Positions 16,854 to 26,027 of a DNA stretch of 64,000 nt are shown one piece after another; position 1 is the first letter of the stretch, and each line of letters begins with the position of its first letter. This stretch comes from Streptomyces sp. SS1-1. GTDB lineage: Bacteria > Actinomycetota > Actinomycetes > Streptomycetales > Streptomycetaceae. The translations under genes were made by a program, and so were the position numbers. A model generated the notes under the pieces. That model worked only from the letters and a program-made list of their open reading frames with translations, was not told where the DNA came from and ran no database searches. The stretch spans positions 3,822,501-3,886,500 of the forward strand of contig NZ_WBXN01000004.1 of assembly GCF_008973465.1 (NCBI RefSeq). The letters run 5' to 3'.

Positions 16854-16872
16854 TGAGTCCGTTCCACTCAAG
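16852..16872. promoter_or_regulatory. Perfect HAIR element, HspR operator of the dnaK operon
   Basis: CTTGAGT (16852-16858), N7, ACTCAAG (16866-16872) matches the published HspR-associated inverted repeat exactly. It lies 20 bases upstream of the dnaK start. HspR bound here, with DnaK as co-repressor, is the known Streptomyces heat-shock switch. Confidence 0.95.
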
Positions 16873-16891
16873 TCAGCTGGAGGAATCAACC

Positions 16892-18736
16892 ATGGCACGT
16901 GCGGTCGGCATCGACCTGGGCACGACTAACTCCGTCGTCAGCGTTCTGGAGGGCGGCGAGCCCACCGTCATCACCAACGCCGAGGGTGCCAGGACCACGC
17001 CGTCCGTCGTCGCCTTCGCCAAGAACGGCGAGGTGCTGGTCGGCGAGGTGGCCAAGCGCCAGGCGGTCACGAACGTGGACCGGACCATCCGGTCCGTGAA
17101 GCGTCACATGGGCACCGACTGGAAGATGGAGCTCGACGGGAAGCCGTTCAACCCGCAGCAGATCTCCGCCTTCATCCTCCAGAAGCTGAAGCGTGACGCG
17201 GAGTCCTACCTGGGCGAGAAGGTCACGGACGCGGTCATCACCGTCCCGGCCTACTTCAACGACTCGGAGCGCCAGGCGACGAAGGAGGCCGGCGAGATCG
17301 CCGGTCTGAACGTCCTGCGCATCGTCAACGAGCCCACCGCGGCCGCGCTCGCGTACGGGCTCGACAAGGACGACCAGACGATCCTCGTCTTCGACCTCGG
17401 TGGCGGCACCTTCGACGTGTCCCTCCTGGAGATCGGCGACGGCGTCGTCGAGGTGAAGGCCACCAACGGTGACAACCACCTCGGTGGTGACGACTGGGAC
17501 CAGCGTGTCGTCGACTACCTGGTCAAGCAGTTCCAGTCCGGTCACGGCGTGGACCTGTCCAAGGACAAGATGGCCCTCCAGCGCCTGCGCGAGGCGGCGG
17601 AGAAGGCCAAGATCGAGCTGTCCTCGTCCACCGAGACCTCGATCAACCTGCCCTACATCACCGCCTCCGCCGAAGGCCCGCTGCACCTGGACGAGAAGCT
17701 CACCCGGGCTCAGTTCCAGCAGCTGACGGCCGACCTGCTGGAGCGCTGCAAGACCCCGTTCTTCAACGTCATGAAGGACGCCGGCGTCTCCATCAACGAG
17801 ATCGACCACGTCGTCCTCGTCGGTGGCTCCACCCGTATGCCCGCCGTCGCCGAGCTCGTCAAGGAGCTGACCGGCGGCAAGGAGGCCAACAAGGGCGTGA
17901 ACCCGGACGAGGTCGTCGCCATCGGCGCCTCGCTCCAGGCCGGTGTCCTCAAGGGTGAGGTCAAGGACGTCCTGCTCCTCGACGTGACCCCGCTGTCCCT
18001 CGGCATCGAGACCAAGGGCGGCATCATGACCAAGCTCATCGAGCGCAACACCACGATCCCGACCAAGCGGTCCGAGATCTTCACGACGGCCGAGGACAAC
18101 CAGCCGTCCGTGCAGATCCAGGTCTACCAGGGCGAGCGCGAGATCGCGGCGTACAACAAGAAGCTCGGGATGTTCGAGCTGACCGGTCTGCCGCCGGCGC
18201 CCCGCGGCGTCCCGCAGATCGAGGTGTCCTTCGACATCGACGCCAACGGCATCATGCACGTGACCGCCAAGGACCTGGGCACGGGCAAGGAGCAGAAGAT
18301 GACCGTCACCGGCGGCTCCTCGCTGCCGAAGGACGAGGTCAACCGGATGCGCGAAGAGGCCGAGAAGTACGCGGAGGAGGACCACGCCCGCCGCGAGGCC
18401 GCCGAGACCCGCAACCAGGGCGAGCAGCTCGTCTACCAGACGGAGAAGTTCCTCAAGGACAACGAGGACAAGGTCCCGGCCGAGGTCAAGACCGAGGTCG
18501 AGTCCGCCGTCGAGGAGCTGAAGGCCGCGCTCAAGGGCGAGGACACCGCGCAGATCCGCACGGCCACCGAGAAGGTCGCCGCGGTCTCCCAGAAGGTCGG
18601 CCAGGCCATGTACGCCGACGCCCAGGCCGCCGGAGCCGGCGCCGAGGGTGCCGAGGCCGGTGGCGCCAAGGCCGCCGACGACGACGTGGTCGACGCCGAG
18701 ATCGTGGACGACGAGCGTAAGGACGGTGCGGCGTAA
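16892..18736 (+). CDS. dnaK: Chaperone DnaK (Hsp70)
   Basis: A 614-residue Hsp70. The ATPase domain starts RAVGIDLGTTNS and contains the phosphate loops FDLGGGTFDVSLLEIGDG and LVGGSTRMPAV. The substrate-binding domain and a helical lid follow, and the acidic tail DAEIVDDE resembles the C-terminal signature of bacterial DnaK. The ATG at 16892 has GGAGGAA upstream. It is the first gene of an operon controlled by HspR through the HAIR elements. Its stop overlaps the grpE start by one base (TAATG), which couples their translation. It refolds proteins with DnaJ and GrpE and acts as HspR co-repressor. Confidence 0.99.
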   Translation: MARAVGIDLGTTNSVVSVLEGGEPTVITNAEGARTTPSVVAFAKNGEVLVGEVAKRQAVTNVDRTIRSVKRHMGTDWKMELDGKPFNPQQISAFILQKLKRDAESYLGEKVTDAVITVPAYFNDSERQATKEAGEIAGLNVLRIVNEPTAAALAYGLDKDDQTILVFDLGGGTFDVSLLEIGDGVVEVKATNGDNHLGGDDWDQRVVDYLVKQFQSGHGVDLSKDKMALQRLREAAEKAKIELSSSTETSINLPYITASAEGPLHLDEKLTRAQFQQLTADLLERCKTPFFNVMKDAGVSINEIDHVVLVGGSTRMPAVAELVKELTGGKEANKGVNPDEVVAIGASLQAGVLKGEVKDVLLLDVTPLSLGIETKGGIMTKLIERNTTIPTKRSEIFTTAEDNQPSVQIQVYQGEREIAAYNKKLGMFELTGLPPAPRGVPQIEVSFDIDANGIMHVTAKDLGTGKEQKMTVTGGSSLPKDEVNRMREEAEKYAEEDHARREAAETRNQGEQLVYQTEKFLKDNEDKVPAEVKTEVESAVEELKAALKGEDTAQIRTATEKVAAVSQKVGQAMYADAQAAGAGAEGAEAGGAKAADDDVVDAEIVDDERKDGAA

Positions 18737-19389
18737 TGACGGAGGAGACCCCGGGCTTCGAGGAGAAGCCCGACGTCCCCTCCGGCGCCACCCCTGACGA
18801 CGCCGAGCCGAAGGCCGCGCCCTCGCCGAACAGCGAGGGGACGGCCCCGGCCGGGGACGGACACGCAGACCCGGGCCTGGTGGCCCAGCTGGACCAGGTG
18901 CGCACCGCGCTCGGCGAGCGCACCGCGGACCTCCAGCGCCTCCAGGCCGAGTACCAGAACTACCGCCGCCGTGTGGAGCGGGACCGGATCACGGTCAAGG
19001 AGATCGCCGTCGCGAACCTCCTGACCGAGCTCCTTCCGGTACTGGACGACATCGGCCGCGCGCGGGAGCACGGCGAACTCGTCGGCGGATTCAAGTCCGT
19101 CGCGGAGTCGCTGGAGACCGTCGCGGCGAAGATGGGCCTCCAGCAGTTCGGCAAGGAGGGCGAGCCCTTCGACCCGACGATCCACGAGGCGCTGATGCAC
19201 AGCTACGCGCCGGACGTCACCGAGACGACCTGCGTCGCGATCCTCCAGCCGGGGTATCGCATCGGCGAACGCACCATCCGCCCCGCGCGGGTGGCCGTCG
19301 CCGAGCCCCAGCCGGGCGCGCAGGCCGCCAAGGAGGAGTCCGCCGAGGCGGCCGACGACAAGGAGAGCGGTGGCCCGGACGAGGGCTGA
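18736..19389 (+). CDS. grpE: Nucleotide exchange factor GrpE
   Basis: A 217-residue GrpE. An acidic disordered N-terminus (about 1-50) precedes the long dimeric coiled coil (LDQVRTALGERTADLQRLQA) and the beta domain with FDPTIHEALMH and VAILQPGYRIGERTIRPARV. It releases ADP from DnaK. The Ala/Glu-rich tail is typical for Streptomyces. The start overlaps the dnaK stop by one base. Confidence 0.98.
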   Translation: MTEETPGFEEKPDVPSGATPDDAEPKAAPSPNSEGTAPAGDGHADPGLVAQLDQVRTALGERTADLQRLQAEYQNYRRRVERDRITVKEIAVANLLTELLPVLDDIGRAREHGELVGGFKSVAESLETVAAKMGLQQFGKEGEPFDPTIHEALMHSYAPDVTETTCVAILQPGYRIGERTIRPARVAVAEPQPGAQAAKEESAEAADDKESGGPDEG

Positions 19390-19422
19390 CGTTGAACCGA
19401 TGAGGAAGGAGGGACGTCGAGG

Positions 19423-20601
19423 ATGAGCACGAAGGACTTCATCGAGAAGGACTACTACAAGGTCCTCGGCGTCCCCAAGGACGCCACCGAGGCCGAGATC
19501 AAGAAGGCGTACCGGAAGCTCGCCCGCGAGTTCCACCCGGACGCCAACAAGGGCAACGCCAAGGCGGAGGAGCGGTTCAAGGAGATCTCCGAGGCGAACG
19601 ACGTCCTCGGCGACCCCAAGAAGCGCAAGGAGTACGACGAGGCCCGCGCCCTGTTCGGCAACGGCGGTTTCCGCCCCGGTCCGGGCGGCGCGGGCGGCTC
19701 CTTCAACTTCGACCTGGGCGACCTCTTCGGAGGCACCCAGGGCGGCCAGGCCGGAGCCGGCGGTTTCGGCGGTGGACTGGGTGACGTCTTCGGAGGTCTG
19801 TTCAACCGCGGCGGCACGGGCACGACCCGGACCCAGCCGCGGCGCGGCCAGGACATCGACACCGAGGTCAGCCTCAGCTTCACCGAGGCGATCGAGGGGG
19901 CGACGGTCCCCCTGCGGATGTCCTCCCAGTCGCCGTGCAAGGCGTGCGCGGGCACCGGCGACAAGAACGGCACCCCGCGCGTGTGCCCGACCTGTGTCGG
20001 CACCGGCCAGGTGGCCCGCGGATCGGGCGGCGGCTTCTCGCTGACCGACCCGTGCCCGGACTGCAAGGGCCGCGGCCTCATCGCCGAGCACCCCTGCGCC
20101 GAGTGCAAGGGCAGCGGCCGGGCCAAGTCGTCCCGGACGATGCAGGTGCGCATCCCCGCCGGAGTGTCCGACGGGCAGCGCATCCGGCTGCGCGGCAAGG
20201 GCGCGCCCGGCGAGCGGGGCGGCCCCGCCGGTGACCTGTACGTCACCGTCCACGTCGACGCGCACCCGGTCTTCGGGCGCAAGGACGACAACCTGACGGT
20301 GACCGTCCCCGTGACCTTCGCGGAGGCGGCGCTCGGCGGGGAGGTCAGGGTCCCGACCCTGGGCGGCCCCGCCGTGACCCTGAAGCTGCCGCCGGGCACG
20401 CCCAACGGCCGCACCATGCGGGCGCGGGGCAAGGGCGCGGTGCGCAAGGACGGCACCCGCGGGGACCTCCTGGTCACCGTCGAGGTGAGTGTCCCGAAGG
20501 ACGTGACGGGGAAGGCTCGTGAAGCGCTGGAGGCGTATCGCGAGGCGACCGCGGGTGAGGACCCGCGGGCGGAGCTGTTCCAGGCCGCGAAGGGAGCATG
20601 A
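19423..20601 (+). CDS. dnaJ: Chaperone DnaJ (type I, zinc-finger)
   Basis: A 392-residue type I DnaJ. The J domain has HPD at residues 38-40. A Gly/Phe-rich linker follows, then four CxxCxGxG zinc repeats (CKACAGTG, CPTCVGTG, CPDCKGRG, CAECKGSG) and two C-terminal beta domains. It delivers clients to DnaK and stimulates its ATPase. A GGAAGGAGG site lies upstream. Its last codons overlap the hspR start as ATGA. Confidence 0.99.
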   Translation: MSTKDFIEKDYYKVLGVPKDATEAEIKKAYRKLAREFHPDANKGNAKAEERFKEISEANDVLGDPKKRKEYDEARALFGNGGFRPGPGGAGGSFNFDLGDLFGGTQGGQAGAGGFGGGLGDVFGGLFNRGGTGTTRTQPRRGQDIDTEVSLSFTEAIEGATVPLRMSSQSPCKACAGTGDKNGTPRVCPTCVGTGQVARGSGGGFSLTDPCPDCKGRGLIAEHPCAECKGSGRAKSSRTMQVRIPAGVSDGQRIRLRGKGAPGERGGPAGDLYVTVHVDAHPVFGRKDDNLTVTVPVTFAEAALGGEVRVPTLGGPAVTLKLPPGTPNGRTMRARGKGAVRKDGTRGDLLVTVEVSVPKDVTGKAREALEAYREATAGEDPRAELFQAAKGA

Positions 20602-21053
20602 GTCAGATGGACGGTCGTCGGCGCAACCCGTATGAACTGACCGAGGAGACCCCGGTCTATGTCATCTCGGTGGCGGCCCAGCTGTCCGGCCTGCACCCGC
20701 AGACCCTCCGTCAGTACGACCGCCTCGGCCTGGTCTCCCCGGACCGCACGCCCGGGCGGGGCCGGCGCTACTCGGCCCGCGACATCGAACTGCTCCGCCA
20801 GGTGCAGCAGTTGTCGCAGGACGAGGGCATCAACCTGGCCGGCATCAAGCGCATCATCGAACTGGAGAACCAGGTCGCCGCGCTCCAGACCCGCGTCGCC
20901 GAACTGCAGGCGGCCCTGGACGGAGCGGCGGCGGCGATGCAGCAGCGCGAGGCGGCGGTCCACGCCTCGTACCGCCGCGACCTGGTCCCGTACCAGGAGG
21001 TCCAGCAGACCAGCGCGCTGGTCGTCTGGCGCCCGAAGCGGGCGAAGGACTAG
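20598..21053 (+). CDS. hspR: Heat-shock repressor HspR (MerR-like)
   Basis: A 151-residue MerR-like protein with winged helix VISVAAQLSGLHPQTLRQYD and RRYSARDIELLRQVQQLSQD, followed by a coiled coil (about residues 85-125). It binds HAIR sequences; sites are present before dnaK (16800, 16852) and clpB (29690), so the repressor and both targets lie in this window. It overlaps dnaJ by 4 bases and ends in a strong terminator, so it autoregulates as the last operon gene. Confidence 0.98.
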   Translation: MSQMDGRRRNPYELTEETPVYVISVAAQLSGLHPQTLRQYDRLGLVSPDRTPGRGRRYSARDIELLRQVQQLSQDEGINLAGIKRIIELENQVAALQTRVAELQAALDGAAAAMQQREAAVHASYRRDLVPYQEVQQTSALVVWRPKRAKD

Positions 21054-21073
21054 GACACCCGCACAGCACGCGA

Positions 21074-21105
21074 AAGGGGCCCGGAGATCTGTCTCCGGGC
21101 CCCTT
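21074..21105. terminator. Terminator of the dnaK operon
   Basis: AAGGGGCCCGGAGA at 21074-21087 pairs perfectly with 21092-21105 around a TCTG loop, between convergent hspR and the FN3 gene. Confidence 0.92.
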
Positions 21106-21121
21106 CGTGTGCGCTACGGCA

Positions 21122-22828
21122 TCACTCGTCGGGAGGTCCGGTGACGGGCTCGGTGACGGTGACGTACGAGAACGCACCGCCGTCGGTGAAGAGGGAGTTG
21201 CCGGCGCGGTCCCGGGCGACCACGGCCCAGCGGACGTCCTGGCCCGTCGGGTCCCAGACCTCGTGGGAGTAGGACAGCGCCTCGTCCTCGCCCCGCCTCG
21301 GAATGACCTTGTCCCACTCCGCGTACACCCAGGTGCCGTCGACGAACTCCCCGCGGTAGACGACGTAGGCGGAGACGTCCTGCTCGGTGTTCGCCTGCCA
21401 CCGCAGGACGATGTCGTAGCCGTCCATGGCGCCCCGCAGCCCGCTGACGGCGGCCGGGGCCAGACCGGTCGCCGGGGCGACGGCCGTGGCCGGCGCCGAG
21501 GCGGCGGACTCCTGTTCCTGTCTGTCCACGGCGGTCACGGTGTACACGTACGAGCGGCTGTGCCGCACGTTCGTGTCGGTGTACGACGTCTGCCGGGGGC
21601 CGACCTCGTCGACGAGCCTGCCGTCGCGGTAGATGCGGAACGTCGACAGGTCGGAGGCGACGGGCGCACTGGACGCCTTCCACGTCACGGTGATGCCGCT
21701 GCCCGCCGTCGGGTTCGCCTCGACGGCCACGGGCGCGGAGGGCGCCCAGTCGTCGCGCGCCACGTACGCGCCGGCCGACTTCGCGGACGTGTTGCCGGCC
21801 GCGTCCACGGCCGAGACCCAGTAGCTGTAGTACAGGTTCTCCTTGACCGTGGAGTCGACCCAGGACGTGGACGTCACCTTCGCGACCTGCACGACCGGGT
21901 TGTCGCCGCCGTCGTCGTCCCAGCGCCGATGGACGACGTACCGGGTGGCCCCGGGGACCGTCTTCCAGGTGAGCCGGACGCCGGGCTGACTGTCGGTCGC
22001 GGCGAGCCCCGTGGGGACGGCGGGCGCGGTCCGGTCCGGTGTGGTGACGAGCTGGTCCGTCGTGCCCGTGCCCTCGTTGCCCGCCTTGTCCGCGGCGCGG
22101 ATCTCGTAGTAGTACGACTCGCCGGTGGCCGGCGGGACGTCGGTGTACGTGGTCGCCTTGGTGGTCGTCAGCTTCTTCCAGCTGCTGCTCCCCTTGAGGC
22201 GGCGGTAGACGCGGTAGCCGGCGAGGTCCATCTCCTTGTTGGGGGTCCAGGTGAGCTTGGCCTTGCCGGTGGTGGTGTCGTAGGCGGCTTTCGCGCCGGT
22301 GGGGGCGAGGGGTTTGGTCTTGTCGACGGTGGCGGTGGTGCGGGGGGTGTAGGTGAACTTCACCTTGGCGTTGCCGGTCCAGTTGACGTAGTCGACGCGC
22401 AGGGTGTGCTTGCCCGACGGGATCGTGACGTTGAGCGTCTTGGAGACCGTGGTGGAGGTGTTCTTCCACAGGTCGATCTTGCGGGTGCCGTCGAGGTACA
22501 CGCGGATGCCGTCGAGGGCGGAGGCGGTGAGGGTGAAGGGGCCGCCGGAGCCGAAGTCGCGGGTGACGCTCCAGCGGACGCCGAAGTTGTCCTTGGGGAG
22601 TCCGGAGGCGGGGGCGCCGGACCAGCTCTGGTCGATGGCGGTGTCGCAGTCGGTCTTCTTCGGTGTCCCGGAGAACGTGGTGTTCGCGAAGAACTGGCGC
22701 TTGAAGACCGGCGAGGTGCAGGACACCGCGGCCGACGCGGGCGCGGCGAGGGCGGTGAGCAGACCACCGGCGGTGGAGAGCACGACGGCGGTGGCGGTCA
22801 CCGCTGTCGCGCGTCTGGCTGGGTTCAT
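21122..22828 (-). CDS. Secreted PA14-like / fibronectin type III repeat protein, copy 1
   Basis: A 568-residue exported protein. It has a signal peptide with an AxA-type site (PASAAVSC, about residues 30-37). A beta-sandwich with PA14-like character follows (about 35-155, with FFANTTFSGTPKK, DQSWSGAP, GIRVYLDGTRKIDLW and HTLRVDYVNWTGNAKVKF), then four FN3 modules, each ending in a YYYEIRAADKAGN-like strand. No catalytic domain is seen; carbohydrate or cell-wall binding is the usual guess. The ATG at 22828 is chosen because the signal peptide begins there. The next gene upstream (22857-24572) is a paralogue in the same direction. Confidence 0.88.
   Translation of the reverse strand: MNPARRATAVTATAVVLSTAGGLLTALAAPASAAVSCTSPVFKRQFFANTTFSGTPKKTDCDTAIDQSWSGAPASGLPKDNFGVRWSVTRDFGSGGPFTLTASALDGIRVYLDGTRKIDLWKNTSTTVSKTLNVTIPSGKHTLRVDYVNWTGNAKVKFTYTPRTTATVDKTKPLAPTGAKAAYDTTTGKAKLTWTPNKEMDLAGYRVYRRLKGSSSWKKLTTTKATTYTDVPPATGESYYYEIRAADKAGNEGTGTTDQLVTTPDRTAPAVPTGLAATDSQPGVRLTWKTVPGATRYVVHRRWDDDGGDNPVVQVAKVTSTSWVDSTVKENLYYSYWVSAVDAAGNTSAKSAGAYVARDDWAPSAPVAVEANPTAGSGITVTWKASSAPVASDLSTFRIYRDGRLVDEVGPRQTSYTDTNVRHSRSYVYTVTAVDRQEQESAASAPATAVAPATGLAPAAVSGLRGAMDGYDIVLRWQANTEQDVSAYVVYRGEFVDGTWVYAEWDKVIPRRGEDEALSYSHEVWDPTGQDVRWAVVARDRAGNSLFTDGGAFSYVTVTEPVTGPPDE
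22191..22741 (-). repeat. Near-identical 551-bp repeat, copy 1
   Basis: This block matches 23938-24488 at a constant offset of 1747 bases with no indels. I counted fewer than ten substitutions by eye (roughly 98-99 percent identity). It encodes the PA14-like domain and the start of the first FN3 module, while the rest of the two genes is much more diverged. Confidence 0.93.
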
Positions 22829-22856
22829 GGGTTCCGTTCGGTCCGTTCTCGAGCGG

Positions 22857-24572
22857 TCACTGGGCGGGGGCCGTGATGGCGTAGTCGCCCGTGGGGACGG
22901 ACTCCGTGCCGTCGGCGGCGACAGCGGTGACCCAGTAGTAGGACGTGGTGCCGCGCGCGGCACCGGTGTCGACGTACTCCGTGGCGCCAGGCGCGGCGAC
23001 GTCGATCCGCTCGTAGGCCGAGGTGCCGCGGTTCCAGCGGTAGATGCGGTAGCCGGCCGCCTGCTCGGGGGCGTCCTCGCCGAGGCCGTGCCAGCTGAGC
23101 CGGTTGCCCTCGTCGCCCTCGGCGCCCGCCGCCTCAAGGGTGAGAGGGGAGCCTTCCGGCGTCTCGACGGACGGCGTGGTGTCCAGTTCCGTCGCCACCA
23201 CGATCTGGGCGTCACCGGTCCACTGGAAGGCGGAGTTGCCGGCGTCGTCGACCGCGTCGACGATGAAGCAGGACTCCTCGCCGTCCGGGAGCGTGGTGTA
23301 GGCGTACGACGTCGTGTCGGCGGACACGTAGTACCCCGGGTAGAGGGAGCACACCTGCTCCTCCTCGTCGCCCCAGAGTTCGCCCCGGCGCACGACGTAG
23401 CTTCGCAGGTCGGGGGTGGGGTTGGCGTCCCAGCGCACCTCGAAGCCGTACTCGGTCGGCGTGACGGTGACGCCGGTGACCAGCGACGGCGGGGTCTCGT
23501 CGCGGCGCCGGCCGCTGACGGAGGAGGAGCGGGCCGACTCGTTGCCGGCGGCGTCCAGCGACGTGACCCGGTAGTGGTACGTGGTGCCCTCGACAGCGGT
23601 GGTGTCGACGTAGGAGACCTGGGCGGTGGTGCCGACCCGGGTGTACGTGCCGTCGGCGCTCGCGGACCGGTAGACCCGGTACGACGTGGCCTCGGCGGCG
23701 GCCTTCCAGCCGACCCGCAGGCCGTTCTCCTGGGACGCGGTGGTCAGCCCGGTGGGCGCGGCGGGTGCGGTCCGGTCGAGCGTCGTCACCGGCTGGTCCG
23801 TCGTGCCTGTGCCGGTGTTGCCCGCCTTGTCCTTGGCGCGGATCTCGTAGTAGTACGTCGCGCCCGTCTTCGGGAGGGTGGTGTCCGTGTACGACGTGGA
23901 GGTGGTCGTCGCGAGGGGCGTGGTGCCGAACGAGGCGCCCTTGAGGCGGCGGTAGACGCGGTAGCCGGCGAGGTCCATCTCCTTGTTGGGGGTCCAGGTG
24001 AGTCTGGCCTTGCCGGTGGTGGTGTCGTAGGCGGCCTTGGCGCCGGTGGGGGCGAGGGGTTTGGTCTTGTCGACCGTGGCGGTGGTGCGGGGGGTGTAGG
24101 CGAACTTCACCTTGGCGTTGCCGGTCCAGTTGACGTAGTCGACGCGCAGGGTGTGCTTGCCCGACGGGATCGTGACGTTGAGCGTCTTGGAGACCGTGGT
24201 GGAGGTGTTCTTCCACAGGTCGATCTTGCGGGTGCCGTCGAGGTACACGCGGATGCCGTCGAGGGCGGAGGCGGTGAGGGTGAAGGGGCCGCCCGAGCCG
24301 AAGTCGCGGGTGACGCTCCAGCGGACGCCGAAGTTGTCCTTGGGGAGTCCGGAGGCGGGGGCGCCGGACCAGCTCTGGTCGATGGCGGTGTCGCAGTCGG
24401 TCTTCTTCGGTGTCCCGGAGAACGTGGTGTTCGCGAAGAACTGGCGCTTGAAGACCGGCGAGGTGCAGGACACCGCGGCCGACGCGGGGGTGACCGTGGT
24501 GAGCAGGGTGCCCGCGGTGGCGAGCGCGACCGCCGTCGCGGCGGCGGTGGTCGCGCGTCTGGCTGAGTTCAT
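22857..24572 (-). CDS. Secreted PA14-like / fibronectin type III repeat protein, copy 2
   Basis: A 571-residue paralogue of the downstream gene: signal peptide (MNSARRATTAAATAVALATA, cleavage near PASAAVSC), the same PA14-like N-terminal domain, then four FN3 modules. The last two differ strongly from copy 1, with SVSGRRRDETPPSLVTGVTV and a final Trp-rich YYWVTAVAADGTES module. The start at 24572 follows AGAGGA. The genes are 28 bases apart and probably co-transcribed. Diverged C-terminal FN3 modules behind a conserved N-terminal domain suggest different ligands on a shared anchoring domain. Confidence 0.88.
   Translation of the reverse strand: MNSARRATTAAATAVALATAGTLLTTVTPASAAVSCTSPVFKRQFFANTTFSGTPKKTDCDTAIDQSWSGAPASGLPKDNFGVRWSVTRDFGSGGPFTLTASALDGIRVYLDGTRKIDLWKNTSTTVSKTLNVTIPSGKHTLRVDYVNWTGNAKVKFAYTPRTTATVDKTKPLAPTGAKAAYDTTTGKARLTWTPNKEMDLAGYRVYRRLKGASFGTTPLATTTSTSYTDTTLPKTGATYYYEIRAKDKAGNTGTGTTDQPVTTLDRTAPAAPTGLTTASQENGLRVGWKAAAEATSYRVYRSASADGTYTRVGTTAQVSYVDTTAVEGTTYHYRVTSLDAAGNESARSSSVSGRRRDETPPSLVTGVTVTPTEYGFEVRWDANPTPDLRSYVVRRGELWGDEEEQVCSLYPGYYVSADTTSYAYTTLPDGEESCFIVDAVDDAGNSAFQWTGDAQIVVATELDTTPSVETPEGSPLTLEAAGAEGDEGNRLSWHGLGEDAPEQAAGYRIYRWNRGTSAYERIDVAAPGATEYVDTGAARGTTSYYWVTAVAADGTESVPTGDYAITAPAQ
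23938..24488 (-). repeat. Near-identical 551-bp repeat, copy 2
   Basis: Second copy of the block at 22191-22741. Differences include GAGTCTG for GAGCTTG, GCCTTGG for GCTTTCG and GTAGGCG for GTAGGTG. Recent duplication or gene conversion would explain the sharp edges. Confidence 0.93.
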
Positions 24573-24876
24573 TCGATCCTCTGGTCGAGTACGGGACGGC
24601 GGTGCGAGCCGTCTCGAACAGGACTCATCACGAACGGGGTTGGTTGTACGAATTCCGCTACGCCGTCCGCCGGGTCCCCGCGTGAGGTTCGGTGGAGGGG
24701 GTGTAACTGGTGATCTGCGAAGTTCCGCAATGTCTTTACATGATCGACGGAGCGTAGTGTTGCGCACTCGTTAAGTGGTTCCGCTTGACGCTGGGGGGCG
24801 TCGGCGCGTTGTCTTTTCAGACATTGGGGCGCAATGGCGCGCCCGTGTCCCGAAGGCACCAGAAGTGAGCTTCCCT
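24573..24876. other. Divergent promoter region, FN3 gene and sugar-binding protein
   Basis: These 304 bases carry no gene. A small hairpin (GACGGC 24595-24600 with GCCGTC 24608-24613) lies in the leader of the FN3 gene. The part from about 24630 to 24780 is AT-rich for this genome and probably contains the two divergent promoters; TTTACA at 24735-24740 is a candidate -35 without a convincing -10. Confidence 0.45.
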
Positions 24877-26004
24877 ATGCGTCCCTTGCGCTCTCTGCGC
24901 CGTACCGCCACCGCCGTGGCCGCCGCTTCCACGATGACGCTCGCGCTGGGCGCGTGCGGCGGACTGGGGGTCACAGGGGACAGCAGCGAGGCGAGCCCGA
25001 CCAAGGGCAACGACATCACCGTGGGCCTGCTGCTGCCGGAGACCGCGAACACGCGTTACGACAAGTTCGACTACCCCATCATCAAGGAGAAGGTCGAGAG
25101 CCTCACCAGCCGTCAGGGCAAGGTCGTCTACCGCAACGCCGACGCGGACGCGAAGAAGCAGGAGCAGCAGCTCCAGCAGCTCGTCGACGACGGGGTGGAC
25201 GTCATCCTGCTGGACGCCGTGGACGCGCACGCCATCGCGGGCGGGGTGCAGAAGGCCAAGGACGCCGGTATCCCGGTCATCGCCTACGACCGCCTCGCCG
25301 AGGGCCCCATCGACGCCTACGTCTCCTTCGACAACGAGCTGGTCGGCGAGGTGCAGGGCCGTTCGCTGCTGGAGGCGATGGGGGAGGTCGACTCCTCCGA
25401 CAAGATCGTGATGATGAACGGGTCGCTCACCGACCCGAACGCCAAGCAGTTCAAGTCGGGCGCGCTCTCCGAGCTCAAGGGCACGGTGGACATCGCCAAG
25501 TCCTACGACACCAAGGACTGGAAGCCCGAGAACGCCCAGGCCAACATGACCGAGGCGATCAACGAGATCGGCGTGGCCAACATCAAGGGCGTCTACTCCG
25601 CCAACGACGGCATGGCCGGAGGCGTCATCAAGGCCCTGGAGGCCGCGGGCGTGACCAAGCTGCCGCCCATCACCGGCCAGGACGCCGAACTGGACGCCGT
25701 GCAGCGCATCCTGACCGGCGAGCAGTACATGAGCGTCTACAAGTCCTACCCGCACGAGGCCGAGAGCGCCGCCGAGATGGCCGTCGCGAAGGTCCAGGGC
25801 AAGGACATCCAGTTCGACTCCCTCACCCAGGACCAGGTCGACAGCCCCACCCACCAGGACATCCCGGCCCTGCTGGTCCCGGTGGCCGCCCTGACCAAGT
25901 CGAACATCGACAAGACGGTCCTGGCCGACGGCATCTACAAGCTGTCGGAGATCTGCACGGCCAAGTACAAGGCCGCGTGCCAGCAGGCCGGCCTCAGCAA
26001 GTAG
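24877..26004 (+). CDS. Sugar ABC transporter substrate-binding lipoprotein (xylose/ribose type)
   Basis: A 375-residue periplasmic-binding-protein fold of the ribose/xylose cluster. It has a lipoprotein signal (TMTLALGACGG), then DITVGLLLPETANTRYDKFD, VDVILLDAVDAHAIAG, GIPVIAYDRL, GVYSANDGMAGGVIKALEAAG and a C-terminal disulfide-like pair (EICTAKYKAAC). It captures a sugar outside the cell for an ABC permease, but no permease or ATPase gene lies next to it. ATG 24877 is chosen. GTG 24865, preceded by GAAGG, would add MSFP and is equally possible. Confidence 0.9.
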   Translation: MRPLRSLRRTATAVAAASTMTLALGACGGLGVTGDSSEASPTKGNDITVGLLLPETANTRYDKFDYPIIKEKVESLTSRQGKVVYRNADADAKKQEQQLQQLVDDGVDVILLDAVDAHAIAGGVQKAKDAGIPVIAYDRLAEGPIDAYVSFDNELVGEVQGRSLLEAMGEVDSSDKIVMMNGSLTDPNAKQFKSGALSELKGTVDIAKSYDTKDWKPENAQANMTEAINEIGVANIKGVYSANDGMAGGVIKALEAAGVTKLPPITGQDAELDAVQRILTGEQYMSVYKSYPHEAESAAEMAVAKVQGKDIQFDSLTQDQVDSPTHQDIPALLVPVAALTKSNIDKTVLADGIYKLSEICTAKYKAACQQAGLSK

Positions 26005-26027
26005 CCGACCGGCCCACGAACGACCGG

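Noticed and set aside
18433..20265. A 610-codon open frame antisense to dnaK-grpE-dnaJ
   Set aside because: GC-rich third positions keep the opposite strand free of stops. The translation is compositionally biased and matches no family, and the sense genes are certain.
21107..24566. Long plus-strand frames across the FN3 genes
   Set aside because: They are antisense shadows. Only the minus strand gives signal peptides and FN3 strands.
24865..26004. Sugar-binding protein gene being part of a three-gene ABC operon
   Set aside because: A perfect terminator follows and the next genes are LuxR-type regulators.
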